A stretch of DNA of 64,000 bases, taken from contig JAUTDP010000001.1 of the NCBI GenBank assembly GCA_033439795.1, positions 1,736,001 through 1,800,000 of the forward strand. The letters are read 5' to 3'. Position 1 is the stretch's first letter; every line of letters begins with the position of its first letter. The position numbers and the translations under genes are program-made. This DNA comes from Sordaria brevicollis. Taxonomy: Eukaryota > Ascomycota > Sordariomycetes > Sordariales > Sordariaceae. Positions 49,540 through 62,600 of the stretch are shown here, in pieces. Below the pieces are notes generated by a model. That model saw nothing but the letters and a program-made list of their open reading frames with translations. It searched no databases and had not been told where the DNA came from.

Positions 49540-52500
49540 TTAAAAATATTCTATTAAAATATAAGGAAATTGTACGAAAGAGGGAAATTACTATTTAAAT
49601 AAAAAGAGATTTACAATATTATAATAATTTAAAAACCGGGTAGGAATTTAAACGAAGATATTTATTATTTATAGAGTAATAAATATATTAGGGTAAATTA
49701 TTTAGAAAAAGGGAGGGCGGTTATTTACGTAAATAAGAAATAAAATTTTAGGGATTTAAATTTTTATATTAAAAAAGATTAGGCCTTTATAACGTTTAAA
49801 AATTTAAAGGAATTATTAACCGTTTATTCGATTTATTCCCCTATTAAAACGTATAGAATACCGGAATACGAATAAAAGTTTCCCCTCCTCGAATTCTTCG
49901 AAGAAAAACCTCCAATAAAATATTAAATCGTAACCGTCGGGGATTTTAATTTTTATTATCCTAATTAAAATTTAAAAAATAAAATTAGCCTAAGAGCCGA
50001 AAAATTCCTTATATAAATATAACGGTAGCGTATATGGCTTATTACCTTTAGAGGGGAATTAATTTATATAAATAATATAATATAAAAAGAAAGAAATAAA
50101 ATAATCAATTACGTATAAATAATATTAAAAATCGAAACCGAATATTAAGGGGTATAATAATACGAATAAATCGGTTCGGACTATTATTTTTAAGAAATTT
50201 AAATTTATATTAAAAAAAAGGTTAGGAAAATAAAAGTAGAAAAAAATTATAATTAAAATTTAATAAATATAGAAAAAGTACGAAAAGTAATGTTATAATA
50301 AATTTCGGTCTTAACGAAAATCGATACGAAGGAGGAATTAGAATTTATATTCGATAAATTCGATAAAGAATTTATAAATATAACGGAGGAATTCGTCCTA
50401 TATTAGAAGAAAAATCGAAGGAAAAGAACGAAATAATAGACGTTAAAATATAAAATAGTAACGAAAAATATAAAGCGGAAATAATAAAAATAATATAAGG
50501 AAAGGATATTTTCGAATTAAATAAAATTCGTAGAAATATTAATAAAAAAAAGAAGGATTAATATAAAAATTTAATAAATAATATAGCAAAAAGGTATTAA
50601 AAAGGCGTTAAAGAATTTAAATAAATTTTAAACCCTTAAAAAATAAACTTATACCCGAAGTTATTTATTAATAAACCCGTTTAAATTCCTAATTTTTAAA
50701 TAATATAAGGGAATAAAAGAAATTAAAAATTATAATAATAAAGCGAATATTTTCGCCGAGCGTTTCTTCCCGAAGGTAAATATCTTTACGGATTATTTAC
50801 CTAATTAGACCCTTCCTTTAAATACTAGCAATTCGTTATTTATTAACGAATTAATTACCGAAGAAAATATTTAAAAGGTTTTATTTCGGATAATTCCGAA
50901 TAAAATACTAGGCGTTAATTAATATTCGAATAAATTTTTAAAAATTTATAGGGAATTATTCCGAAAAATTATAACCGTTCTCGTAATTACGAATTTTCGT
51001 TTTAAATATTTCCTATAGCGGTTTAAGAACGCGAAAATAATTATTTTTAAAAAATTAGGAAAAACCGCTATATAATAAAAATTAACCAACGCGTAGAAGT
51101 TAATTTTACTATTAAATAATATTAGGAAAATTTTCGAAGCGTTCGTCGCTAAGAAATTTATTTAAATTATAAAAGAATTTAACTTCCTATTAAAAGGTTA
51201 AATAAATAATCGGGTAGGCCGTTTAATTAAATTTACTATCTGTATTATTATAGATATTATATATACGGTTTAAAAATTCGGAGCTATTATATCGCTAATA
51301 CTCTTTAATTTTAAAAGCGTATTTAATAGAATTAATTATAAATAATTACTATATACCCTATAAAAAATATAATTCTTATAATAAATTTTCGAATAAGTAG
51401 CGAATTTTGTTAACGGACGAAGAAATTCCTTCTTCTTCGACGACGAAATATCCGTTCTTTACGTTATAAAAATTAGAATACCCTAAGGCTCCTCCCTCTC
51501 CCTAATTCTTTTTATCTTCTTTATTATTTTATTATATTATAAATTAATTACGGTTAAAAATATAATTATAATCGGCTTTACTAACGATATTAATATCGTC
51601 GCTATAATAAAGATTATTAAAGAGAATTATAGGATATTTTAAACGGTATAGGAAATTTATTTTAAATAAATAAAAGAGAGAAATATAAAATTCGAAGCGA
51701 ATAAAATGGAATTAATATATTTTACGCGGACGAAAGTATTAAGAACGGAAACTCTTTAATTTAGGGATATTATATTTCGATTAATAGAATTAATAAAATT
51801 CTTAAACGTTTAATTAAATTATAAATTTAATTATCGAATTTATATAGAAGTTATTAAGAAGAAAATAAAAATTTAAACGAATACGTTAATTTAATTAGCC
51901 GTAAAAATTTAGGGTTATTCTTTCGCTTACGCAAAAGAAATTTATACTAAATATATTCGAAGCGCAATTATATATAAAGCTTTAACTTTCTATTAATCGA
52001 TAAAAATATATAATAAATTTCGAAGGATAGTAATTAAATTAATTAAATATTAGATTAAATATTTAAAAATCGTTATTAGGGTATATAAAATTATATTAAT
52101 ACGGAACTTTAAAATAGAAACTTTTTACCCGCTATTCGACCTCTATTTTAATAAACGGGTAAGGGCTTTCGAAGAGAAATTCATTTATATAAATTAAATT
52201 AAATTCGTCTAAAGAATAATAGTTTAGGTAATTAATTATATTTAGGCGAAACGAATAAGAAATCGACTATTTATTAATAAACCGGAAAATAGTACCGCTA
52301 AAATTAAATAAATAAAAGAATAAATATTAACGGAGAACTTTATAACGATTATAATAAGACCGCCCCTAATAATAAGCGTATTCGCTTAATTATTATAACC
52401 GCCGGAACCTTTAACCTTCGATCGAAAAATATAATTAAAGGATATTATAAAAAGAGAATAGGTATTATATTATAATTATTAATTAATAATAACGGTAATT

Positions 52501-53000
52501 AAATTAAATTAATAATATAAATTTATAATTATTAATTTCGACCCGAAGTTTAACGATATTATAATAAAACGGTATATAATCGGTTAGAAAAAGAAGAAGT
52601 AAAAGAGAATTTAATTTTCGGAGGACAATAAGGATTATTATTTATTAACGAAAGCGAAAAGCTCCCTCCTCGTTTAAGCGAAAACGGAGGTAATCGGCCT
52701 TAGGGCCTTCCTTTTTTAAAGGAGAATCCCTAATATCGATACCCCTATTTATTCGTACGGATTAGGACGGGAAACGTTCTACTATATTATATTCGAATAT
52801 TTCCGGATAGTAAATACGTAGTTCGTAATAATTAATTAGTTATAAACGTAAGAATAATTCTAAATTTATTTAGACGATAGAATTAAGGCCGAAAGAATTT
52901 TATTATAAGTATTTCGGTTAGGACGATTAAATAAATACCGCTTAATAATCGAATTAAAAAAGGAGTGGCGAAACGAATTCGTTCGCTACTTTTAATTTTT
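49540..53000 (+). pseudogene. LINE ORF2 (endonuclease + RT) pseudogene
   Basis: Endonuclease DFNFYYPN is at 49942-49965. RT motif A is near 51301-51327 (LFNFKSVFN) and motif C GFTND at 51574-51588, with the first Asp lost. The thumb is near 52069-52095 and the Cys/His motif is near 52745-52805, with YPYGLGRETF-like residues better preserved than in the reference. About 1150 codons. Confidence 0.8.
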
Positions 53001-53055
53001 TTTTCTTTTCTTCCTTTTCTTTTACTTTTATTTATTAATATATTAGAATAAAGAC

Positions 53056-54470
53056 GGAAGAGGATTTCTATTTAATTAAAAATCTACCGAATTACAAAGG
53101 TAATAATTTATTTAATTATTACTTCTTTTTATAATTAATTAAAATTTTCAATATTTTATTATTATCGGCGAATAAACGGTTTTATTTATTAAATTAACGA
53201 ATATATTAACGTATAATATTAATTACAAATTAATACTAAGCGAATTAATTACTATTAATAGGAATAGAATTAGTAGGACGAATAGCCGGCGAATTAATTT
53301 TTATCGGGGAATTATTATAGGAAGGTATACGAATACCGCTATTATTCGAGGGAATTCTACCGCTACTATTACAAAATAAACTACCGCTACCGCTATAGGG
53401 TAAACTACTATTATTATTATAGGGGATGCTATTTAAAGGAATACGACCGCTAATTAAATTATTTTTATTAAAAAAGAAGAATTCGTAATAATATTTTTAA
53501 AAATAATCGTTAACCGATTATTTTTTATAGTGAATAAATTACTTTAAGGTACCGGTAAAGCCGTTATTAATAAAGCGAAAGCGAATTGCGCCGGTAAATT
53601 CCTTAGCGACGATATAGAAGCGGATAAAATAATCGCGGAATTCGCTACTAATTAGGTTTTTATTAACGACCTTCTTTTAAAAAATATTATAAAAATTATA
53701 GAAATTACGAAATATATCGATTATATAATACAAAACCGTTAAAATATATTAAATAGCTTAATTAAATTTATTTAAAAACGAATTAAAATAAGAAACGTTA
53801 ATAATATAAAAAATAATAATTTATTCGGGTAATTAAAGATATAATAAATCGATTTAACGACGGCCTTTATATAAATATTAAAACCTAGGATAATTAAAAA
53901 GGAAAGAAGGGCTTTAATTAATTAAAGGGTATAAATAAAATATAGGGGAATATAAATATAGTTTCGGAGAAATTAATATAAAGATAAAATATAACGGAGG
54001 GAGGATTTACCCTTTCTCTAATATATAAAAGAATTTATTATTAATAAAGCGTTTAATAATATATTCGAAATTAATTTTAATATTAATATTAACCGTATTA
54101 AATATAGGGGTCGGCGAAGGAAGGCGAAAAGGAGACGAATTTTCGCCCTTATTTTCGTTAAAAATTTTTATTATTTTATAGAGCGCTTTAATATATTTTT
54201 AACGGGGAATAGCTATTTCGAATCGATTATTATTATTAAAGGAAGGAAAAGCCTAAAAAAACCCGGGGGATAAAAGGTTTTTATATTTAAGGGAAGGAGG
54301 TTTTTATATTAATATAAACTGTAATAGAGACGTAACTATAATAGGGGAAAGAAGAGGATAAAAAAAGTAAAGGAAAATTTAACGGTTAGGAAATTTAATA
54401 GCGGTTAAAAGGGTAAACGAATAGAAGAGTAAAAAACGGAAGGCAATAATAAATAAAAGACGGGATAGTG
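53056..54470 (+). pseudogene. LINE ORF3 remnant
   Basis: The 24-bp array is near 53358-53430. Then come AVINKAKANCAGKFLSDDIEA and KIIAEFATN near 53560-53655, with a Cys where several copies have Tyr. The C-terminal blocks continue to the 3' UTR. Confidence 0.47.
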
Positions 54471-54585
54471 GATTAAGAAGGCGGAATAATTTAATATTTT
54501 AATATAACGGTAAATAGAAGGGATAAGACGGATATTAATTGCATTAGTAATAAGTATATACCGCGATTGTAAAACGCCGAAGAAG

Positions 54586-54607
54586 CGGCGCGGATAGGTC
54601 CGCGCCG
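54586..54607 (+). other. 3' UTR hairpin, intact
   Basis: CGGCGCGGA-TAGG-TCCGCGCCG, identical to 2604-2625 and with the same spacing to the 3' terminus. Confidence 0.7.
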
Positions 54608-56301
54608 GAAAATATAGCCGGGGTTTTTATCCGGGGCGCTTAACGCCTACGGTTTCATCTTATAGGGAATCGGAAATAGACCCCATACCATATTGGCGCT
54701 ATAGATTTAGCTAGGGAATAAAATTCTTATTTACTTATTTATTTATTATTAAACCGGCTATTTAAAAAGAAAAAACTCCTATTCTTATTCCGCCTACGGG
54801 GTTAAAAAATATTCCTTTATAAAATAATTAATAATTTAATTAAAAATATTTTATTAAAATGTAGGGAAATTATATAAAAGAAGGAAATTACTATTTAAAT
54901 AAAAAGAGATTTATAATATTATAGCGATTTAAAAATTGGGTAAAAATTTGAACGAAGATATTTATTATTTATAAAATAGTAAATATATTAGGGTAAATTA
55001 TTTAAAAAAGGGGAGGGCGGTTATTTACGTAAATAAAAAATAGAATTTTAAAGATTTAAATTTTTATACTAAAAAAGATTAAGCTTTTATAACGTTTAAA
55101 AATTTAAAAGAATTATTAATCGTTTATTTAATTTATTCTTTTATTAAAATATATAAAATATTAGAATATAAATAGGGGTTTCCCCTCTTCGAACTCTTCG
55201 AAGAAAGACCTCCGGTAAAATATTAAATCGTAACCGTTAAGGATTTTAACCTTTATTATCCTAATTAGGATTTAAAAAATAAAATTAGCCTAAAAGCCGA
55301 AAAATTCTTTATATAAATATAATAATAACGTATATAATTCATTATTTTTAGAGGGGAATTAATTCGTATAAATAATATAATATAGGAAGAAAGAAATAAA
55401 ATAATCGATTATATATAAATAATATTAAGAATTAAAATTAAATATTAAGGGGCGTAACGGTATAAATAAATTGGTTTGGATTATTATTTTTAAGAAATTT
55501 AAATTTATATTAAAAGAAAAATTAGGAAAGCGGAAATAGAAGAAAATTATAATTAGAATTTAATAAATATAAAAAAGGTGCGAAAAGTAACGTTATAATA
55601 GATTTTAATCCCGGCGAAAATCGATACGAAGGAGGAATTGGAATTTATATTTAATAAATTCGATAAAGAATTTATAAATATAATAAAAGAATTCGTCCTA
55701 TATTGGAAAAAAAATCGAAGGAAAAAAGCGAAATAATAGACGCTAAAATATAAAATAACGATAAAAGATACGAAGCGGAAATAATAAAAATAATATAGGG
55801 AAAAAATATTTTCGAATTAAATAAAGTTCGTAAAAATATTAATAAAGAAAAGAAGGATTAATACGAAAATTTAGTAAATAATATAGCGAAAAGGCGTTGA
55901 AAAAGCGTTGAAGAATTTAAATAAATTTTAAACTTTTAAAAAATAAGCCCGTACTTAAAGCTATTTATTAATAAACCCGCCCAAATTCCTAACTTTTAAA
56001 TAATATAAAGGAATAAAAGAAATTGAAAATTATAATAATAAAGCGAATATTTTCGCCGAACGTTTTTTCCCGAAAGTAAACGTCTTTATAAATTATTTAC
56101 TTAATTAAACCCTTCCTTTAAATACTGGCGATTTATTATTTATTAACGAATTAATTATTGAAGAGGATATTAAAAATATTTTATTTTAAATAATTCCGAA
56201 TAAAATACTAAGCGTCGATTAATATTCGAATAGATTTTTAAAAATTTATAAGGAATTATTCTAAAAGGTTATAATTATTTTTGCGGTTACGAATTTTCGT
56301 T

Positions 56302-56309
56302 TTAAATAT
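56302..56309 (+). repeat. 8-bp target-site duplication of the MITE, left
   Basis: TTAAATAT is repeated at 56792-56799. Other LINE copies in the window supply the empty site (for example CGTTTTAAATATTTCC near 51000), which has a single TTAAATAT, so the duplication is genuine. Confidence 0.93.
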
Positions 56310-56425
56310 GGGACGGACTCGGCGGGCAGTATCACTTATCTCCACGGGCAGTGTCTACTGCCCGCATAGCCATGCTCTCTCTGGTCGACTACACGGGCAG
56401 TGCTATATAAATCCCTAACCCTTAA
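56310..56425 (+). repeat. MITE left arm (116-bp imperfect inverted repeat)
   Basis: It contains four copies of the octamer CGGGCAGT or its complement (56323, 56345, 56357 and 56394), two of them forming a small palindrome around TCT. It ends with AAATCCCTAACCCTTAA at 56409-56425. A 15-base CTCTCTGGTCGACTA is at 56377-56391. Confidence 0.85.
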
Positions 56426-56675
56426 AAATGCCTTCCCAATACAGTTAATCATTGTCAACATAGCCAACGTAGGGTCTCTACAGTCTACGTTACCAGTAGT
56501 GGCTATTGCTCGTTAAAAGCAAACCGTTATATTGGACTCGGAGGAAATTAGGCGCGTTCTGGCATTGTCTTTGATAATAATAAAGTGATGTGGCTGTGAC
56601 ACGTTCGCGCGGTTTGCTTAATACTAAGAAATTATCACCACTTATTTGGGGGATTCTTTATTTAGATTATGGATA

Positions 56676-56791
56676 TTAAGGGTTAGGGATTTGTGTGGCA
56701 CTGCCCGTGGAGTGAAGCCCTCTCTGGTCGACTATACGGGCAGTGTACACTGCCCGCGGAGAAAAGTGGCACTGCCCGCCGAGTCCGTCCC
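56676..56791 (-). repeat. MITE right arm (116-bp imperfect inverted repeat)
   Basis: It mirrors the left arm, with TTAAGGGTTAGGGATTT at 56676-56692 and octamers at 56700, 56737, 56749 and 56771. CTCTCTGGTCGACTA (56720-56734) is in the same orientation as in the left arm, so this inner piece is inverted relative to the rest of the repeat. Confidence 0.85.
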
Positions 56792-56799
56792 TTAAATAT
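56792..56799 (+). repeat. 8-bp target-site duplication of the MITE, right
   Basis: TTAAATAT, the partner of 56302-56309. The LINE sequence continues from here without loss. Confidence 0.93.
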
Positions 56800-58047
56800 T
56801 TTTTATAACGGTTTAAGAATATAAAAGTAATTATTCTTAAAAAATTAAAAAAAACCGTTATATAATAAAAGTTAACCGGCGCGTAGAGGTTAATTTTATT
56901 ATTAAATAACGTTAAAAAAATTTTCGAAGCGTTCATCGTTAAAAAATTTATTTAAATTGTAAAAAAATTCAACCTCCTATTAAAGGGTTAAATAAATAAT
57001 CGAATAAACCGTTCGATTGAATTTACTATTTATATCGTTATAAATATTATATATACAATTTAAAAATTCAAAACCGTTATATTATTAATATTCTTTAATT
57101 TTAAAAGCGTATTTAATAGAATTAATTATAAATAATTATTATACACCCTATAGGAAATATAATTTTTATAATAGATTTTCGAATAAGTAGCGAATTTCGT
57201 TAATAAACGAAGAAATTCCCTCTTTTTTAACGATGAAATATCCATTCCCTATATTATAGAGGCTAAAATACTTTAAAGCTCCCCCCTCTCCCTACTTCTT
57301 TTTATCTTTTTTATTATTCTATTATATTATAACTTAATTATAATTAGAAATATAATTACGATCGGTTTTACTAACGATATTAATATTATTATTATAATAA
57401 AGATTATTAAAGAGAATTATAGGATATTTTAAATAATATAGGAAATTTATTCCGAATAAATAGGGGAGAAAAATATAGAGTTCGAAGTGAATAAAACGGA
57501 ATTAATACATTTTATACAAACGAAGGTACCGAAAATAGAGACTTTTTAATTCGGGGATATTATATTTTAACCGATAGAATCGATAAGATTCTTAAGCGTT
57601 TAATTAAATTATAAATTTAATTATCGAACTTATATAAAGGCTATTAAAAAGAAAATAAAAATTTAAACGAATACATTAATTCGGTTAATTATAAAGATTT
57701 AGGGTTATTCCTTCGTTCGTATAAAAGAAGTTTATATTAAATATATTCGAAATATAATTATATATAGAATTTTAGCCTTCTATTAGCCGATAGAAATATA
57801 TAATAAACCCCGAAGGATAATAATTGAATTAATTAAATATTAAATTAAATATTTAAAAATCGTCGTTAAGGCGTATAAAATTACGCCGGTATAGAATTTT
57901 AAAATAGAAATTTTTTACCTAAAAGTAAGATTCTTATTCCCTAGTTAAATCTATAGCGCCAATATAGTATAGGGTCTATCTCCAATTCCCCGTAGGATAA
58001 AACCGTAGGCGTTAAGCGCCCCGGATAAAAACCCCGGCTATATTTCT

Positions 58048-58069
58048 CGGCGCGGATTTATCCGCGCCG
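58048..58069 (-). other. 3' UTR hairpin (minus copy), intact stem
   Basis: CGGCGCGGA / TCCGCGCCG with a TTTA loop on the plus strand (TAAA on the element strand). Same loop as at 36801-36822. Confidence 0.68.
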
Positions 58070-58185
58070 CTTCTTTAGCGTTCTACGATTGTAATATATA
58101 TTTACTACCAACGCGATTAATATCCATCTTATCCCTTCCATTTACTATTATATTAGAATATTAAACCGCTCCGCCTTCTTAATCC

Positions 58186-59605
58186 GCCGTCCCGTCCCCT
58201 ATTTATTATTATTTTCTATTTTCTATTCCTTTATTTATTTATCCTTTTAATTATTATTAAATTTCTTAACCGTTAAACTTTCCTTTATTCTTTCTATCCT
58301 CTTCTTCCCCCTATTATAATTACGTTTCTATTATAATTTATATTAGCGTAAAGACTTCCTTCCCTTAAATATAAAAACCCTCTATTCTTTTAAATCTTTT
58401 TAAGTTTTTCTTTCCTTTAATAATAATAATCGATTCGAAATAGCTATTTTCCATTAAAAATACGTTGAAGCGCTCCGTAAAATAATAGAAATTTCCGACG
58501 AAGATGAGGGTAAAAATTCGTTTCCCCTTCGCCTTTTTTTACTAACCCCTATATTTAATATAATTAATACCGATATTAAAACTAATTTCGAACGTATTAT
58601 TAAATATTTTATTAATAATAAATTCTTTTATATATTAGAAAAAGGGTAAATTTTCCCTCTATTACGTTTTATTTTTATATTAATTTTTTTAAAACTATAT
58701 TTATACTCCTTTGTATTTTATTTATATTTTTTAATTAATTAAAGCCCTTTTCGCCTTTTTAACCGTTTTAGGTTATAATATTTATATAGAGGCCGTCGTT
58801 AAATTAACCTATTATATTCCTAATTACCCGAATAAATTACTATTTTCTATATCGTTAATATTTTTTACTTTAATTCGTTCTTAAATAAATTTAATTAAAT
58901 TATTTAATATATTTTAATAGTTTTATATTATATAATTAATATATTTCGCGGCTTTTATAATTTCCGTAATACCTTTTAAAAGAAGGTTATTAATAAAAAC
59001 CCGATTAATAGTAAATTCCGCGATTATTTTATCCGCCTTTATATTATTATTAAGGAATTTATTAGTACGATTCGCCTTCGCTTTATTAACGATAGTTTTA
59101 TTAATACCCTAAAATAATTTATTCGTTATAGAAAGTAATTAGTTAACGATTATTTTTAAAAAAGTTATTGCGAATTCTTCCTTTTTAATAAAGATAGTTT
59201 AATCGGCGGTTATATTCCTTTAAATAGTATCCTCCGTAATAGTAATAATAATTTACCCCGTAATAGTAATGGTAATTTATTTTATAACGGTAATAGTGGA
59301 ATTCTTTCGAATAATAGCGGTATTTATATACTTTCTTATAATAATTCTCCGATAGAGATTAATTCGCCGGTTATTTATTTTATTAGTCCCGTTCCTATTA
59401 ATAATAATTAGTTCGTTTAATATTAATTTGTAATTAATATTATACGTTAATATATTTATTAATTCGACGAATAGAATTATTTATTCGCCGATAATAATAA
59501 AATATTAAAGGCTTTAATTAATTATAAGAAGAAATAATAATTAAATAGGTCGTTATTTTCGCGGCCCGATAGATTCTTAATTAAATAAAAATCCTCCCCC
59601 GTTTT
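58186..59605 (-). pseudogene. LINE ORF3 remnant (minus strand)
   Basis: The complement shows the ORF3 blocks, including the 24-bp array near 59226-59300 and the KAxANxxG / ADKIIAEF region near 58990-59110. TAA/TAG stops as in other copies. Confidence 0.45.
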
Positions 59606-59649
59606 CGTTCTAGCGTATTAATAAATAAAAGTAAAAGAAAAGGAAGAAA

Positions 59650-62600
59650 AGAAAATTAAAAGTAGTGAGCGAATTCGTTTCGCTATTCTTTTTTTAATTC
59701 GATTATTAAGTAGTATTTATTTAATTATCCTAACCGAAATACTTATAATAAAATTCTTTCGGCCTTAATTTTATCGTTTAAATAAATTTAGAATTATTTT
59801 TATATTTACGGCCAATTGGTTATTACGAATTATATATTTACTATTTAAAAATATTCGAATATAATATAGTAGAACGTTTTTTATCCTAATTTATATAAAT
59901 AAATAAGGGTATTAATATTAGGGATTCTCTTTTAAAAAAAGAAGGCCTTAAAGTTAATTACCTCCGTTCTCGCTTAGACGAGGAGGGAATTCTTCGCTTT
60001 TATTAATAAATAATAATTTTTATTATTTTCCGAAGGTTAGGTTCTCTTCCGCTTCTTTTTTTTTTAACCAATTATATACCGTTTTATTATAATATTATTA
60101 AATTTCGAATCGAAATTAATAATTATAAATTTATATCGCCGATTTAATTTAATTACCGTTATTATTAATTAATAATTATAGTGCGATATTTATTTTCTCT
60201 TTATAACGTCCTTTAATTATATTTTTCGATCGAAGGTTAAAGGTTCCGGCGGTTATAATAATTAAATAAGTATACCTATTATTGGGGGCGGTCTTATTAT
60301 AATTATTATAAGGTTTTCCATTAATATTTATTCCTCTACCTATTTAATTTTAATAATATTATTTTCTAATTTATTAATAAATAGTCGACTTTTTATTCGT
60401 TTTATTTAAATATAATTAATTATTTAAATTATTATTCCTCGGACGAATTTAATTTAATTTATACGGGCGAATCTCTCTTTAAAAGCCCTTACTTATTTAT
60501 TAAAGTAAAAGTCGAATAGCGGGCAAAAAGTTTCCATTTTAAAGTTCCGTATTAATATAACTTTATACGCCCTAGTAACGACTTTTAAATATTTAATTTA
60601 ATATTTAGCCAATCCGATTATTATCCTTCGGGGTTTACTATATATTTTTATCAGCTAATAAAAAGTTAAAGTTTTATATATAATTACGCTTCGAATATAT
60701 TTAATATAAATTTCCTTTATATAAACGAAGGAATAACCTTAAGTCTTTATAATTAATTAAATTAATATATTCGTTTAAATTTTTATTTTCTTTTTAATAA
60801 TTTCTACGTAGGTTCGATAATTGAATTTACGGTTTAATTAAATATTTAAAAATTTTATTAATTTTATTAATCGAAATATAATATCCTTAAATTAAAAAGT
60901 TTCTATTTTTAATATTTTCGTCCGCGTAAAATATATTAATTCCGTTTTATTCGCTTCGAATTCTATATTTCTCTCCTTTATTTATTCGGAGTAAATTTCC
61001 TATACCGTTTAAAGTATCCTATAATTTTTTTCGGTAATCTTTATTATAACGATAATATTAATATCGTTAGCGAAGCCGACTGTAATTATATTTTTAATTA
61101 TAATTAATTTATAATATAATAAGGTAATAAAAAGGATAAAAAGAATTAAAAAGAAGGGGGAACCTTAGGGTATTTTAATTTCTATAATATAAGGAATAAA
61201 TATTTCGTCGTCGAAAAAGAGGGAACCTTTTCGTCCGTTAATAAAATTCGTTACCTATTCGAAAATTTATTATAAAAATTATATTTCTTATAAAGTATAT
61301 AATAACTATTTATAATTAATTTTATCGAATGCGCCTTTAAAATTAAAGAGTATTAGCGATATAATAATTCCGAATTTCTAAATTATATATATAATATCCG
61401 TAACAATACGGATAGTAAATTCGATCGAACGGCCTGCCCGATTACTTATTTAACCCTTTAATAGGAAGTTAAATTCTTTTATAATTTAAATAAATCTTTT
61501 AATAATAAACGTTTCGAAGATTTTTTTAACGTTATTTAATAATAAAATTAGCCTTTATACGCCGGCTAATTTTTATTATACAGCGGTTTTTCTTAGTTTT
61601 TTAAGAATAATTATTTTCGCGTTCTTAAACCGTTATAAGAAGTATTTAAAATAAAAGTTCGTAATCGCGAAAACGGTTATAATTTTTCGGAATAATTCTT
61701 TATAAATTTTTAAAAATTTATTTAAATATTAATCAACGTTTAATACTTTATTCGGAATTATTTAAAATAAAACCTTTTAAATATCCTCTTTAATAATTAA
61801 TTCGTTAATAAATAATAAATCGCCGGTATTTAGTAAAAGGGTTTAATCGGGTAGATAATCCGTAAGGATATTTACTTTCGGAAAAAAATATTCGGTAAAA
61901 ATATTTATTTTATTATTATAATCTTCAATTTCTTCTATTCCTTCGTATTATTTAAAAATTAAAAATTTAAGCAGGTTTATTAATAAATAATTTCGGGTAT
62001 AAACTTATTTTTCGAGGGTTTAAAATTTATTTAAATTCTTCGACGCCTTTTCGACGCCTTTTCGCTATATTATTTATTAAATTTTCGTATTAATTCTTCT
62101 TTTCTTTATTAATACTTTTACGAATTTTACCTAATTCGAAGATATTTTTTCCCTATATTATTTCTATTATTTCCGTTTCGTATTTTTCGTTATTATTTTA
62201 TATTTTAACGTTTATTATTTTACTCTTCTCCTTCGACTTTTCTTCTAATATAGGACGAATTTTTCTATTATATTTATAAATTCTTTATCGAATTTATCGA
62301 ATATAAATTCTAATTCCTCCTTCGTATTAATTTTCGCCGGGATTAAAATCCGTTATAACGCCGCCTCTCGTACCTTTTCCGTATTTATTAAATTTTAATT
62401 ATAACCTTTTTTTATTTCCGCTTTTTTAATTTTTCTTTTAATATAAATTTAAATTTCCTAAAAATAATAATTTAAATTAATTTATTTATATTATTACGCC
62501 CCCTAATATTTAGTTTCGATTTTTAATATTATTTATACGTAATCGATTATTCTATTTTTCTCTTTTTATATTATATTATTTATATAAATCGGCTCCTTTT

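Larger units (their letters stand above)
47764..54742 (+). mobile_element. Full-length-looking Tad1-like LINE with long (CTTA)n-like tail
   Basis: It is complete from the 5' end (AAACGGCTTTAGAACCGG) to the 3' terminus at about 54732, then about ten more bases of degenerate CTTA/TTTA tail units. At 54743 the sequence jumps back to reference 6303. As with 17797-24754, no matching 15-bp duplication is seen around 47764/54742, so the 5' and 3' parts may come from two elements. Confidence 0.85.
56310..56791. mobile_element. 482-bp non-autonomous DNA transposon (MITE), RIP-free
   Basis: Perfect 21-bp terminal inverted repeats (56310-56330 and 56771-56791, starting GGGACGGACTCGG) lie inside 8-bp target duplications. 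The repeats extend imperfectly to 116 bp on each side (56310-56425 and 56676-56791). No ORF of its own. Base composition is normal: CpA and TpG are common, in contrast with the mutated LINE around it. The 8-bp duplication suggests a hAT-type or Merlin-type transposase; the GGGAC start fits Merlin better than the usual hAT end, but neither can be settled from sequence alone. Confidence 0.9.
54860..57915 (+). pseudogene. LINE ORF2 remnant with MITE inside the RT region
   Basis: The endonuclease (DFNLYYPN near 55245) and RT are readable. The MITE falls between the endonuclease and RT motif A. Motif A is near 57089-57115 (LNFKSVFN) and motif C near 57364-57378 reads GFTND. The thumb AGAYK equivalent (near 57858-57885) is the last recognisable block before the minus LINE. 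Confidence 0.72.
54743..57922 (+). mobile_element. Tad1-like LINE, middle part, interrupted by a MITE and then by a minus LINE
   Basis: It is collinear with reference 6303-8980. It begins behind a LINE tail, is split at 56310-56791 by a 482-bp MITE, and is ended at about 57922 by the reversed 3' end of a minus LINE. The remainder should lie beyond 64000. Confidence 0.84.

Noticed and set aside
56409..56425. Telomere-like CCCTAACCC
   Set aside because: Only one and a half units, mirrored in the other MITE arm; it is part of the inverted repeat, not a telomere.
56676..56936. 86-codon minus-strand open frame
   Set aside because: It spans the MITE right arm and the adjoining dead LINE; it exists only because of the insertion and has no coding character.
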